Positions 15,555-23,162 of a DNA stretch of 64,000 nucleotides are shown here, in pieces (positions within the stretch are counted from its first letter, which is position 1; every line of letters begins with the position of its first letter). A program made the position numbers and the translations under genes. The notes under the pieces are model-generated. The model saw nothing but the letters and a program-made list of their open reading frames with translations, searched no databases and was not told the DNA's origin. This DNA comes from Actinospineispora spinosispora DSM 44797 (lineage in GTDB: Bacteria > Actinomycetota > Actinomycetes > Mycobacteriales > Pseudonocardiaceae): the NCBI RefSeq assembly GCF_000429025.1, contig NZ_AUBB01000026.1, positions 62,001 through 126,000 of the forward strand, in the 5' to 3' direction.

Positions 15555-17027
15555 AGAGTTGGTCGGGAAAGCCATCTCCAGGCCCGCGCCGGGGGCTACC
15601 CAGCGGCTGGTGACGATCTTGCCCCGGGTGTAGAAGTGGACGCTGTCGCTGCCGTAGATGTGGTGGTCGCCGAACAGCGAGGCCTTCCAGCCGCCGAAGG
15701 AGTGGTAGGCGACCGGCACCGGGATCGGCACGTTCACGCCGACCATGCCCGCCTCGACCTCCATCTCGAAGCGGCGCGCGACCGCGCCGTCGGAGGTGAA
15801 CACGGCGGCGCCGTTGCCCCACGGGCTCGAGTTGACCAGGTCCATCGCCTCGGCGTAGGTCTCGGTGCGGATGACCGAGAGGACCGGGCCGAAGATCTCG
15901 TCGCGGTAGGCGTCGGAGTCGACGCTGACCTTGTCCAGCAGGCTGACCCCGAGGAAGTGTGCGCCCTCCGGTCCGACCTGCTCGGCGGTGCCGTCCAGGA
16001 CGATCTCGGCGCCCTGTTCGCGCGCGGACGGCAGGTAGGAGGCGACCTTGTCCCGGTGAGCGGCGGTGATCAGCGGGCCCATGTCGGAGGTCTCCTGGTC
16101 GCCGGGGCCGATCCGCAGGCCCTTGGCACGCTCGGCGATCTTGGCGACCAGCTCGTCGCCGATCCCACCGACCGCGACGACCACCGAGATCGCCATGCAG
16201 CGCTCGCCCGCTGAGCCGAAGCCGGCGGACACCGCGCTGTCGGCGGCGAGGTCCAGGTCGGCGTCCGGCAGGACGACCATGTGGTTCTTCGCGCCGCCGA
16301 GCGCCTGCACGCGCTTGCCGGCCTCGGTGCCCGCGCGGTAGATGGACTGGGCGACCGGCGTCGAGCCGACGAAGCTGATCGCGGCGACGTCCGGGTGCTC
16401 GAGCAGCCTGCGCACCGCGACCTGGTCACCGTTGACGACGTTGAGGACGCCGGGTGGAAGCCCCGCGTCGGCCATCAGCTCGGCGACCCGCAACGCCGCC
16501 GACGGGTCCTTCTCGCTGGGCTTGAGGATGAAGCTGTTGCCGCACGCGATGGCCATCGGGAACATCCACAGCGGCACCATCGCGGGGAAGTTGAACGGTG
16601 TGATGCCAGCGACGACCCCGAGTGGCTGGCGGATCTCCCGTACGTCGACGCCGGTGGAGACCTCGTAGGAGCCCGCGCTCTTGAGTAGCTGCGGGATCGA
16701 ACAGGCGAACTCGACGACCTCGATGCCCCTGGCGACCTCGCCGAGCGCGTCGGAGTGGACCTTGCCGTGCTCGGCGGTGATCAGGCGGGCGATCTCGTCG
16801 CGGTGGCCGTCGAGCAGCTCGCGGTACTTGAACAGCACCTGGGTGCGCTTGGACAGCGAGGAACGTGACCAGCTGCGTGCCGCTTCGGCGGCGACCGCGA
16901 CCGCCTGGTCGACGACCGCCTCGTCGGCGAGCGCGAGCTGCTGGGTGACCTCACCGGTCGCCGGGTTGGTGATCGGCACCGTGCGTCCCGCAGCACCTTC
17001 GATGTACTTGCCGCCGATCCAATGCAT
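15552..17027 (-). CDS. mmsA: Methylmalonate-semialdehyde dehydrogenase (CoA-acylating)
   Basis: This 491-residue aldehyde dehydrogenase has the family's hallmarks: an HWIGGKYIEG start, the FNFPAMVPLWMFP segment, GGAKNHMVVLPDADLDLA in place of the usual catalytic glutamate region, and the catalytic cysteine in GERCMAISV. It converts methylmalonate semialdehyde to propionyl-CoA in valine and inositol breakdown, in the cytosol. The ATG at 17027 has AGGAGCT just upstream; the longer frame upstream has no support. It is divergent from an L,D-transpeptidase gene. Confidence 0.92.
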   Translation of the reverse strand: MHWIGGKYIEGAAGRTVPITNPATGEVTQQLALADEAVVDQAVAVAAEAARSWSRSSLSKRTQVLFKYRELLDGHRDEIARLITAEHGKVHSDALGEVARGIEVVEFACSIPQLLKSAGSYEVSTGVDVREIRQPLGVVAGITPFNFPAMVPLWMFPMAIACGNSFILKPSEKDPSAALRVAELMADAGLPPGVLNVVNGDQVAVRRLLEHPDVAAISFVGSTPVAQSIYRAGTEAGKRVQALGGAKNHMVVLPDADLDLAADSAVSAGFGSAGERCMAISVVVAVGGIGDELVAKIAERAKGLRIGPGDQETSDMGPLITAAHRDKVASYLPSAREQGAEIVLDGTAEQVGPEGAHFLGVSLLDKVSVDSDAYRDEIFGPVLSVIRTETYAEAMDLVNSSPWGNGAAVFTSDGAVARRFEMEVEAGMVGVNVPIPVPVAYHSFGGWKASLFGDHHIYGSDSVHFYTRGKIVTSRWVAPGAGLEMAFPTNS

Positions 17028-17085
17028 GCCAGCTCCTGGTGTGAGTCGCGAGGTCTCCCCTTCGGTTATATTGATTGAGCAAAGC

Positions 17086-17109
17086 TGTAGCAATACCTCT
17101 TTTGTTACA
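17086..17109. promoter_or_regulatory. Operator-like inverted repeat upstream of mmsA
   Basis: TGTAGCAA and TTGTTACA are 8-bp arms with one mismatch, 8 bp apart, about 60 bp before the mmsA start in a visibly AT-rich stretch. The neighbouring TATTGATTGAGCAA resembles half of the ATTGATTCAATCAAT palindrome between the two citrate synthases. The regulator is unknown. The rest of the 236-bp spacer shows nothing further. Confidence 0.35.
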
Positions 17110-17263
17110 GAACAATATTTCTGCGCAAGTGTGGCCAGGGTCGCTGAGATTTGTCGCGGATCTGCGCAACCTCACGGCATCTGACGCGTCATACCCTGTA
17201 GAACGCCGGATCCCCGAACCGGTGGCAAGCGCATGCCCAGATACTCCTGGGGAAACGCAAAGG

Positions 17264-17914
17264 ATGGTCAGCAGTATGCAGTTCGGCAAGCGTCGAGCGT
17301 CGGTCGTGGCAGCAGCCGTGATGGCGCTGTGCACCGCGACCGGTGCCTACCTCGCGGTGCCCGCATTCGCCGCCCCACCCAAGGTGGCAGCTGACCCGAA
17401 TGCACCGCTGGTCGCGGGCACCCCGTGCACCGCGACCGCACGGTCCTGCGTCGACCTCGACAGCCAGCGCGCCTGGCTGCTCGACAACGGCAAGATCACC
17501 AGGGGACCGGTCAAGATCTCGTCAGGCGGTAACGGCAAGGCCACCCCGATCGGCCACTCGCTGCGGGTCTACCGCAAGGACAAGGACCACAAGAGCGCCG
17601 AGTCGAAGCTGCCCAACGGCCAGCCGGCGCCGATGCCGTGGTCGGTGTTCTTCGAGGACGGCGGCATCGCGTTCCACAGCGGGAGCCCGAGCCGCTCCTC
17701 CGGCGGCTGCATCCACCTCGGCCCCGCCGACGCCCAGGCCTGGTTCAACTACCTCGAGATCGGTGACCAGGTCCAGGTCGTCAAGGCGTCCCAGGAGCTG
17801 CCGAAGCACAAGGGACAGCCGACGGTCGACCCGAAGGTCGGCACCGGTGACCACCACGAGGACGGCGACGACAACGATGACGACGACTCCGACGACTCGG
17901 ATGACGACGACTGA
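17264..17914 (+). CDS. Secreted L,D-transpeptidase-like (YkuD) protein with acidic tail
   Basis: This 216-residue protein has an N-terminal signal peptide (RRASVVAAAVMALCTATGAYLAVPAFAAPP) followed by a short YkuD domain. The catalytic segment reads FHSGSPSRSSGGCIHLGP, with the nucleophilic cysteine and the usual upstream histidine; the family SHGC is SGGC here. The last ~30 residues are almost all aspartate (GDDNDDDDSDDSDDDD). L,D-transpeptidases cross-link peptidoglycan outside the membrane. A paralogue with the same layout is encoded at 26015-26602. The start could also be the ATG at 17276. Confidence 0.85.
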   Translation: MVSSMQFGKRRASVVAAAVMALCTATGAYLAVPAFAAPPKVAADPNAPLVAGTPCTATARSCVDLDSQRAWLLDNGKITRGPVKISSGGNGKATPIGHSLRVYRKDKDHKSAESKLPNGQPAPMPWSVFFEDGGIAFHSGSPSRSSGGCIHLGPADAQAWFNYLEIGDQVQVVKASQELPKHKGQPTVDPKVGTGDHHEDGDDNDDDDSDDSDDDD

Positions 17915-17929
17915 GCTACAGTGAGTCTC

Positions 17930-17995
17930 ATGCAGCGCTATTTCTGGTTTAGCGGGCCGGCCCCGGGTGGGCCTGCCAGCGGCCTGCTGCGCTGA
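17930..17995 (+). CDS. Aromatic leader peptide of the DAHP synthase gene
   Basis: A 21-residue ORF starts MQRYFWFSGPAPGG and ends GLLR. Codons 4-7 are Tyr-Phe-Trp-Phe, the three end-products of the pathway opened by the next gene. It is followed by a terminator hairpin and a T-run (18006-18040) before the DAHP synthase start. This is the classic arrangement for ribosome-mediated attenuation: shortage of any charged aromatic tRNA would stall the ribosome at the cluster and prevent the terminator. CCGGCCCCGGG within the leader can partly pair with CCCCGAGCCGG of the terminator arm as an antiterminator. Confidence 0.85.
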   Translation: MQRYFWFSGPAPGGPASGLLR

Positions 17996-18005
17996 CCTTC
18001 CACCC

Positions 18006-18040
18006 CGAGCCGGTTCCCCTGAGCCGGCTCGGCGCTTTTT
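18006..18040 (+). terminator. Attenuator terminator of the DAHP synthase leader
   Basis: CGAGCCGG (18006-18013) and CCGGCTCG (18024-18031) form a perfect 8-bp stem with a 10-base loop, followed by GCGCTTTTT. It lies 11 bp after the leader-peptide stop codon and 36 bp before the DAHP synthase ATG, where an intrinsic attenuator should be. Confidence 0.85.
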
Positions 18041-18075
18041 CGGGGCGGCTCTCTCCATGAGAGGACGCCTTACCG

Positions 18076-19161
18076 ATGACCATCACCGCTGACTCGCTGG
18101 CCCTTCCCGTCCTGGACGGCAAGCGCACCGCGAAGATCAGCCCGCTGATCTCACCCGCCCTGCTGCGCCAGGAGCATCCGCTGCCCCTGCATACCGGGCA
18201 GCGCATCGAACGTGCCAGAGCCGAGGTCGTCGACATCCTCAATGGCGTCGACGACCGGCTGGTCGTCGTGGTCGGCCCGTGCTCGATCCACGACAAGGCC
18301 GCCGCGCTGGACTACGCGGCCAAGCTCGCGGTCGACTCCGAGCGGCTGTCCGACGAGCTGCGCATCGTCATGCGGGTCTACTTCGAGAAGCCGCGCACCA
18401 CACTCGGGTGGAAGGGCCTGATCAACGACCCGGAGCTGGACGGCAGCTTCGCGGTCAACCAGGGGTTGCGGGTGGCGCGGGGGCTGCTGCTGGACGTGTC
18501 CGAGCTGGGGCTGCCGGTCGGATGCGAGTTCCTCGACCCGATCATCCCGCAGTTCCTCGCCGACACGGTGTCCTGGGGCGCGATCGGCGCCCGGACCGCG
18601 GCCAGCCAGGTGCACCGGCAGCTGTGCAGCGCGTTGTCCATGCCGGTCGGCATCAAGAACTCGACCGACGGTGACGTGCAGGTCGCGGTCGACGGCGTGC
18701 GCGCGGCCGCCGCCGAGCACGTGTTCCCCGGCATCAACGCCGACGGGCTCGCCGCGCTGATCAGCACGACCGGCAACCCGGACTGTCACGTGATCCTGCG
18801 CGGTGGCTCGAACGGTCCGAACTTCTCCGCACCCGACGTCGCCGCCGCACTGGAGAAGCTGCGCTCCGGCGGTCTGCCCGAGCGGGTGATCGTGGATGCG
18901 AGTCACGGCAACAGCGGCAAGAGCCACGTCCGGCAGGCCGAGGTCGTGCGCGATATCGCCGACCGCATCGGTGCGGGCGAGCGCGGCATCATGGGGTTGA
19001 TGCTGGAGAGCTTCCTGGTCGAGGGCAACCAGAACCTCACCCTGGGCCGGCGCGACGAGCTGACCTACGGCCAGAGCATCACCGACGCCTGCATGTCCTG
19101 GGACACCACATCCGCCCTGCTGGAACAGCTCGCCACGGCCGTCAAGGCCCGTCGCCGCTGA
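18076..19161 (+). CDS. aroF: 3-deoxy-7-phosphoheptulonate (DAHP) synthase, class I AroFGH type
   Basis: This 361-residue enzyme condenses phosphoenolpyruvate and erythrose 4-phosphate, the first step of the shikimate pathway. Motifs seen are GPCSIHD, EKPRTTLGWKGLINDP, GARTAASQVHRQL, IKNSTDGDVQ, VDASHGNSGK and MLESFLVEGNQ. It is the E. coli-like class I type rather than the class II AroG of mycobacteria. GAGAGGA precedes the ATG. Expression is probably set by attenuation through the YFWF leader. A family-1 palindrome follows the gene. Confidence 0.95.
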   Translation: MTITADSLALPVLDGKRTAKISPLISPALLRQEHPLPLHTGQRIERARAEVVDILNGVDDRLVVVVGPCSIHDKAAALDYAAKLAVDSERLSDELRIVMRVYFEKPRTTLGWKGLINDPELDGSFAVNQGLRVARGLLLDVSELGLPVGCEFLDPIIPQFLADTVSWGAIGARTAASQVHRQLCSALSMPVGIKNSTDGDVQVAVDGVRAAAAEHVFPGINADGLAALISTTGNPDCHVILRGGSNGPNFSAPDVAAALEKLRSGGLPERVIVDASHGNSGKSHVRQAEVVRDIADRIGAGERGIMGLMLESFLVEGNQNLTLGRRDELTYGQSITDACMSWDTTSALLEQLATAVKARRR

Positions 19162-19167
19162 TCAGAA

Positions 19168-19211
19168 CCGTGAGTGGCGCGGCCGCCTACAGGCGGCCGC
19201 GCCACTCACGG
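19168..19211. repeat. Family-1 palindrome (CGTGAGTG), 44-bp copy
   Basis: The arms CCGTGAGTGGCGCGGCCGCC and GGCGGCCGCGCCACTCACGG are complementary and meet at TACA instead of the usual TATA. It separates the convergent DAHP synthase gene and the 54-residue membrane-protein gene and probably terminates both. Confidence 0.92.
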
Positions 19212-19213
19212 GT

Positions 19214-19378
19214 TCACAAGCGGGTGCGGGCTCGGCCACCCACGCCGGCCAGGTGCAGCGCCAGGCACAGGAGACCGGCCGTGACCAGCACGTTCCAGTC
19301 GACCGTGCCGAGCGCGATGGCGGCGAGTTGGAAGATCAGGGCGATCAGAAAGATGACTGCGGCAACGATGGCGAGCAT
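19214..19378 (-). CDS. Small two-helix membrane protein, 54 residues
   Basis: On the minus strand an ATG (19376-19378), 6 bp after AAGGGG, opens a 54-codon frame: MLAIVAAVIFLIALIFQLAA, then IALGTVDWNVLVTAGLLCLA, then LHLAGVGGRARTRL and a stop. Two hydrophobic helices are joined by a short GTVDWN loop and followed by a basic tail. The strong ribosome site, the palindromic terminator directly after the stop and the coherent two-helix pattern make it a credible gene. No function can be assigned. Confidence 0.7.
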   Translation of the reverse strand: MLAIVAAVIFLIALIFQLAAIALGTVDWNVLVTAGLLCLALHLAGVGGRARTRL

Positions 19379-19436
19379 CTTGCACCCCTTCGTAAGGCGA
19401 TGGAGCCTGAGTATGCGGCGTGGGCGGAGTACCCAG

Positions 19437-20087
19437 TCACTCCTTGATCCAGTCGTGCCCTGATCGAGATGTCAGCGCGAGCTGTACGCGGTTGCGGCTC
19501 CGCGTCTTCGCCATCAGGTTCGTGACGTGCGTCTTGACCGTGGTGATGCCGATGTGCAGCTCACCGGCGATCTCCGCGTTCGAATGACCCACCGCGACCA
19601 GCGCGAGCACCTCGCGTTCGCGGTCGGTCAGCGCGACCTGCTCGGATGCCGCCCGTGGCGGCGGGGTGCCCTCGACCGCCCTGCGCACCACCCGGCGAAG
19701 CACGTCGGGGCTGAACGAGCTGTCGCCGTCGGCCGCGCGGCGGATGCCGTCCAGCAGCGCTTCCGGGGCGGTGTCCTTGGCGAGGAAACCACACGCGCCG
19801 GCCGCGAGCGCAGGGTAGAGGTGCTCGTCGTCGTCGAACGTGGTGAGCACGACGATCCGCAGCGCCGGCCGCGACTGGAGGATGCGTTTCGTCGCGGTGA
19901 TGCCGTCGACGCCGGGCATGCGCAGGTCCATCAGCACGACGTCGGGCACGAGCTGCTCGACCAGCCGGATCGCCTCCTGGCCGTTCTCCGCCTCGCCGAC
20001 GACCTCGACGTCCGCTTCCGCCGCGCACAGCATGCGCAGCCCGGCGCGGATCAGCCGCTGGTCGTCGACCAGCAGGACGCGGATCAT
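19437..20087 (-). CDS. NarL/LuxR-family response regulator
   Basis: This 216-residue protein has a receiver domain (MIRVLLVDDQRLIRAGL, phosphoacceptor aspartate in DVVLMDLRMPGVDG, the conserved lysine in FLAKD) and a C-terminal LuxR HTH (LTDREREVLALVAVGHSNAEIAGELHIGITTVKTHVTNLMAK). The ATG at 20087 overlaps the stop codon of the histidine kinase gene (ATGA). With the kinase it forms a two-component system; the signal and targets are not visible. Confidence 0.92.
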   Translation of the reverse strand: MIRVLLVDDQRLIRAGLRMLCAAEADVEVVGEAENGQEAIRLVEQLVPDVVLMDLRMPGVDGITATKRILQSRPALRIVVLTTFDDDEHLYPALAAGACGFLAKDTAPEALLDGIRRAADGDSSFSPDVLRRVVRRAVEGTPPPRAASEQVALTDREREVLALVAVGHSNAEIAGELHIGITTVKTHVTNLMAKTRSRNRVQLALTSRSGHDWIKE

Positions 20088-21295
20088 CCGGCGACCCGAG
20101 CCATCGCGTCGGGCAACGTCGCGCGCAGCGCCCACCCGGTGGCGCACGGTCCGGCGCGCAGCGTGCCGTCCAGGAGCTCCACCCGCTCGCGCATCACGAT
20201 CAGGCCGTGTCCGGAACCAGGGCTCGCCCCGGACAGGACCGGAGGCATGGTCGCGCCGAGACCACCGTCATCGATCACCTCGACCAGCAGACCACCCTGC
20301 TCGTCACGACGGACGGTCACCTCGGTCTCCGCGCCGGGCCCGGCATGTTTCAGCACGTTCGTCAAACCTTCCTGAACGACCCGCCACACGGCGTGCCGGT
20401 GCACCGTATCGAGGTCGTCGACCACCACCGGATCGATGTGGGCACGCACCTCGACCCCGGCCTGGCGGGTCCGGGTGAGCACCTCGTCGAGCGTCGTGGA
20501 CAGGTCGGCCGCCGCCAGCAGCGCGGGGTCGGTCCCCTCGGCCGGGTTGCGCAGCACCGCGACCAGCTTCCGCAGGTCGGTCAACGCCTGGCCACCGATG
20601 CTGTGCACGTCGTCGAGGGCGTCCAGCAGATCCGGATCGCCGTTCGGCACCACATGCCTGGCGACTCCGGCCCGCAACACGATCGCCGCCACGTGGTGCG
20701 CCACGACGTCGTGCAGCTCGCGGGCCACCGCGGTCCGCTCCGCCGTGCGCGCGGCGCCGACCTCCCAGCCGCGGCGCCGTTCCGCCTCGACCGCGCGCAG
20801 CTCGGCCTGGCGGGCCAGCTCGCGCTGGGTACGGATGAACGTGCCGAGCAGCACCGGCAGGCCCACGTCCAGCACGATGATCAGCACGTTCGCCGCGATC
20901 GAGTACAGCGGAAAGGCGTGCGCGCTCGCCGCCACGGTCAGTGCGGCGGCACCGATCCAGACCGGCGGACCGGGGCGGCGCAGCGCCACTTCGCCGAGCG
21001 CGACGGAGGCCAGGATCTGGGCTACCCCGCCGCCCAGATCCTGCACCTCCCGCGCCGCGCCCGCGACGAGCGAAGCCGCGAACACCAACGCGCACTGGAC
21101 CAGCAGCACGGTCAGCGGGAAGCGCGCTCCGGCCAGCACACACAGGGCGGCGGCCAGCGCGACCACCCAGTCCAGCGCGGTCGGCCGGAACCCGGGGATG
21201 TGCAGCAGCGACAGCACGGCGACGGCGCCGACCAACGGCAACAGCCGTGTCCAGCCGTAACCGCCCATCGGCATCCGAAGCCAGTCGATTCGCAC
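20084..21295 (-). CDS. NarL-type sensor histidine kinase (HisKA_3)
   Basis: This 403-residue protein starts with about five hydrophobic helices (TRLLPLVGAVAVLSLL, VALAAALCVLAG, LTVLLVQCALVFAASL, IGAAALTVAASAH, NVLIIVLDVGLPVLLG). The HisKA_3 dimer helix follows with the phosphorylated histidine in ARELHDVVAHHVAAIVL, and then an HATPase domain (VVQEGLTNVLKHA, VIDDGGLG, GSGHGLIVMRERV). It is probably an integral-membrane sensor. It is coupled to the response regulator by an ATGA overlap. Confidence 0.92.
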   Translation of the reverse strand: MRIDWLRMPMGGYGWTRLLPLVGAVAVLSLLHIPGFRPTALDWVVALAAALCVLAGARFPLTVLLVQCALVFAASLVAGAAREVQDLGGGVAQILASVALGEVALRRPGPPVWIGAAALTVAASAHAFPLYSIAANVLIIVLDVGLPVLLGTFIRTQRELARQAELRAVEAERRRGWEVGAARTAERTAVARELHDVVAHHVAAIVLRAGVARHVVPNGDPDLLDALDDVHSIGGQALTDLRKLVAVLRNPAEGTDPALLAAADLSTTLDEVLTRTRQAGVEVRAHIDPVVVDDLDTVHRHAVWRVVQEGLTNVLKHAGPGAETEVTVRRDEQGGLLVEVIDDGGLGATMPPVLSGASPGSGHGLIVMRERVELLDGTLRAGPCATGWALRATLPDAMARVAG

Positions 21296-21428
21296 GAGCT
21301 CGAATTTAGTGTGTTAACACCGGTCACGGCCTCCTCCCAGAGTAGGAACAGGTGTTCCTACCGGGTTGGTGTGGGCTCGGCCCGGCGCAGGATTCCCACT
21401 CGACAGCGGTTCACGCAGGCTGGGCGAC

Positions 21429-21905
21429 ATGGAAAACACGATGTGGCTGCGCCGGGTGATGCTCGGTGTCCGGCTGTTCCTCGCGCTGGTGTTCATCGTC
21501 TACGGCGGAGTCAAACTGCTCGGTGGGCAGTACTACTACGGCGACTGGGTGCTGGACAAGAAGACGGTGCAGGGGCCCTCGCTGGTGTGGGCGTTCTACG
21601 GCTACTCACCCTTCTACGGGCGGATGACCGGGCTGTTCGAGCTGCTGCCCGCGCTGATGCTGCTGTCCTCGCGGACCGCGACCCTGGGCGCGTGCGCGCT
21701 GTTCGCGGTCGGGCTGAACGTCACGGTGATGGACTTCGCGTTCGGCTATCCGGAGGTCAAGTACTACATCCTCGGCTACACGCTGCTGTGCGTGTCACTC
21801 ATGGTGTACGACCGCAAGCGGCTACTGCTGCTGGTGCGCAGGCCCGCCGAGATCCGTGCGCTCAGTCCAGCAGCCGGCTCATCTCCCGTGCCGACTGGTC
21901 GGTGA
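21429..21905 (+). CDS. DoxX-like integral membrane protein
   Basis: This 158-residue protein has four hydrophobic helices (VRLFLALVFIVYGGVKLLGG, MTGLFELLPALMLLSS, LGACALFAVGLNVTVMDF, YYILGYTLLCVSLMVY). The GVKLLG turn after helix 1 and the four-helix layout resemble the DoxX/DoxX-like family, often linked to redox or quinone chemistry. The ATG at 21429 was chosen because the family starts here. Its end overlaps the convergent MarR gene by 44 bp. The specific function is unknown. Confidence 0.65.
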   Translation: MENTMWLRRVMLGVRLFLALVFIVYGGVKLLGGQYYYGDWVLDKKTVQGPSLVWAFYGYSPFYGRMTGLFELLPALMLLSSRTATLGACALFAVGLNVTVMDFAFGYPEVKYYILGYTLLCVSLMVYDRKRLLLLVRRPAEIRALSPAAGSSPVPTGR

Positions 21906-22314
21906 GTGCCCGGACCAGCCGCAACAGCGCCCCCAGCTCCGACTCGGGATGCTCGGCGAGCACGGCGCGGCTGCGTTCGGCGATCTCCTCGAACTCCTCG
22001 GTGAGGATCGTCAGGCCCTCCGGGGTGGGTGCGACGCGCACGCTGCGCCGGTCGGTGTCCGAGGGCATCCTCCTGACGAACCCGGCGCGCTCCAGCCGGT
22101 CGATCATCCTGGTGACCGCGCCGGTACTGCGGCCGACCCGGCGGGCCAGCTCACCCGCCGTCGTCGGACCGTGACGGTTCAGGAAATGCAGGCACTGCAG
22201 GTCCGTGGCGCCGATCCCCAGGCGTTCGGCGATCAGTTCCTGCAGCCGCGCGGTGAACGCGTACCAGTCGGGCAGGGCCGTGAACAGCAGTTCGTCGACC
22301 GCGTCGGTGTGCAC
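21862..22314 (-). CDS. MarR-family transcriptional regulator
   Basis: This 150-residue protein (GTG start at 22314, AGGA eight bases upstream) is a MarR-type winged helix: LIAERLGIGATDLQCLHFLNRHGPTTAGELARRVGRSTGAVTRMIDRLERAGFVRRMPSDTDRRSV spans helices 2-5 and the wing. A longer frame reaches a TTG at 22383 but lacks a ribosome site. It is divergent from the MerR-thioredoxin pair, so it may share the TTGACG-TAGG-CGTCAA promoter region. Confidence 0.82.
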   Translation of the reverse strand: MHTDAVDELLFTALPDWYAFTARLQELIAERLGIGATDLQCLHFLNRHGPTTAGELARRVGRSTGAVTRMIDRLERAGFVRRMPSDTDRRSVRVAPTPEGLTILTEEFEEIAERSRAVLAEHPESELGALLRLVRALTDQSAREMSRLLD

Positions 22315-22367
22315 GGCGAGGATCCTGCCCGATATGTCGCCTGTGTCGAGGGGACGCGACGCTTGCC

Positions 22368-22383
22368 TTGACGTAGGCGTCAA
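22368..22383. promoter_or_regulatory. MerR-type operator TTGACG-TAGG-CGTCAA
   Basis: A perfect 6-bp inverted repeat with a 4-base centre lies 17 bp upstream of the MerR start. TTGACG is also a good -35 for the same gene. Placement between -35 and -10 is the usual MerR arrangement, so autoregulation of merR-trx is likely. Confidence 0.6.
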
Positions 22384-22399
22384 CGTCTACCGTCGGGGC

Positions 22400-22804
22400 A
22401 TGCGGATCGGTGAACTGGCCACACGGGTCGGCACGACCACCCGGGCGTTGCGTTTCTATGAATCCCGGGGGTTGCTCGCCACGTCGCGCACAGCCAACGG
22501 GTACCGGGAGTACGGCGAGGAGGACGTCCGGCTGGTCAGCGAGATCGTGGCGCTGCGGGAAGCCGGATTCTCGCTCGACGACACCCGGCCGTTCGTCGAC
22601 TGCCTGCGCTCAGGGCATGCGACCGGGGACAGCTGTCCCGACTCGATCGCCGTCTACCAGCGCAAACTCACTGAGCTGTCGGCCGTCCAGGAACGGCTCG
22701 ACGAACTGCGGGACGTGCTGGAGCGCAAGCTCGCCGATGCGGTGGAACGCCGGTTCGTCCATACCTGCACCGTGGAACCTCTCTCGGATCGAGGCCTGTC
22801 ATGA
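22400..22804 (+). CDS. MerR-family regulator coupled to thioredoxin
   Basis: This 134-residue protein starts MRIGELATRVGTTTRALRFYESRGLL, the MerR HTH and wing, followed by the long dimer helix (LTELSAVQERLDELRDVLERKL). Cysteines lie at PFVDCLRSGH and GDSCPDS, and one more near the C-terminus; these could sense metal or thiol stress. The gene overlaps the thioredoxin start by ATGA, so it probably controls a thiol-redox response. It is a clear paralogue of the MerR half of the fusion encoded at 43578-44537. Confidence 0.88.
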   Translation: MRIGELATRVGTTTRALRFYESRGLLATSRTANGYREYGEEDVRLVSEIVALREAGFSLDDTRPFVDCLRSGHATGDSCPDSIAVYQRKLTELSAVQERLDELRDVLERKLADAVERRFVHTCTVEPLSDRGLS

Positions 22805-23151
22805 CCGTTCCCACGTCACTGGAGCTGCGTGCCGTCACCGACGACACGTTCGACGCCGAGGTGTTGCGGCACGACACACCCGTGCTGGTGGACTTCTGGG
22901 CCGAGTGGTGCCCGCCGTGTCGGATGATCGCGCCGGTCCTCGCCGAGATCGCGGCGGAGCGGGCCGGGTCGTTGAAGATCGTCAAGCTGGACGCCGATCA
23001 CAATCCGGTGGTCACCCGCCGGTATCAGGTGATGGCGATGCCCACGTTGGTGCTGTTCGTGGGTGGGGAGGCGGTGTACAGCGTCGTCGGGGCCCGGGCC
23101 AAAGGGCGCTTGCTGGGTGAAGTGGATTCCGCGCTGTCCGGTGGTGGTTGA
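22801..23151 (+). CDS. trxA: Thioredoxin with WCPPC active site
   Basis: This 116-residue protein has a full thioredoxin fold: PVLVDFWAEWCPPCRMIAPVLAEIA, IVKLDADHNP and the cis-proline MAMPTLVLF. The active site is WCPPC instead of the canonical WCGPC, which in studied thioredoxins shifts the redox potential and partner choice. The ATG overlaps the stop codon of the MerR gene. It should act in the cytosol as a thiol reductant under MerR control. Confidence 0.92.
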   Translation: MTVPTSLELRAVTDDTFDAEVLRHDTPVLVDFWAEWCPPCRMIAPVLAEIAAERAGSLKIVKLDADHNPVVTRRYQVMAMPTLVLFVGGEAVYSVVGARAKGRLLGEVDSALSGGG

Positions 23152-23162
23152 GTTTTACGGCT

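Noticed and set aside
18076..19161. Class II (mycobacterial AroG-like) identity for the DAHP synthase
   Set aside because: The motifs GPCSIHD, KPRTTLGWKG and DASHGNSGK are those of the class I AroFGH type.
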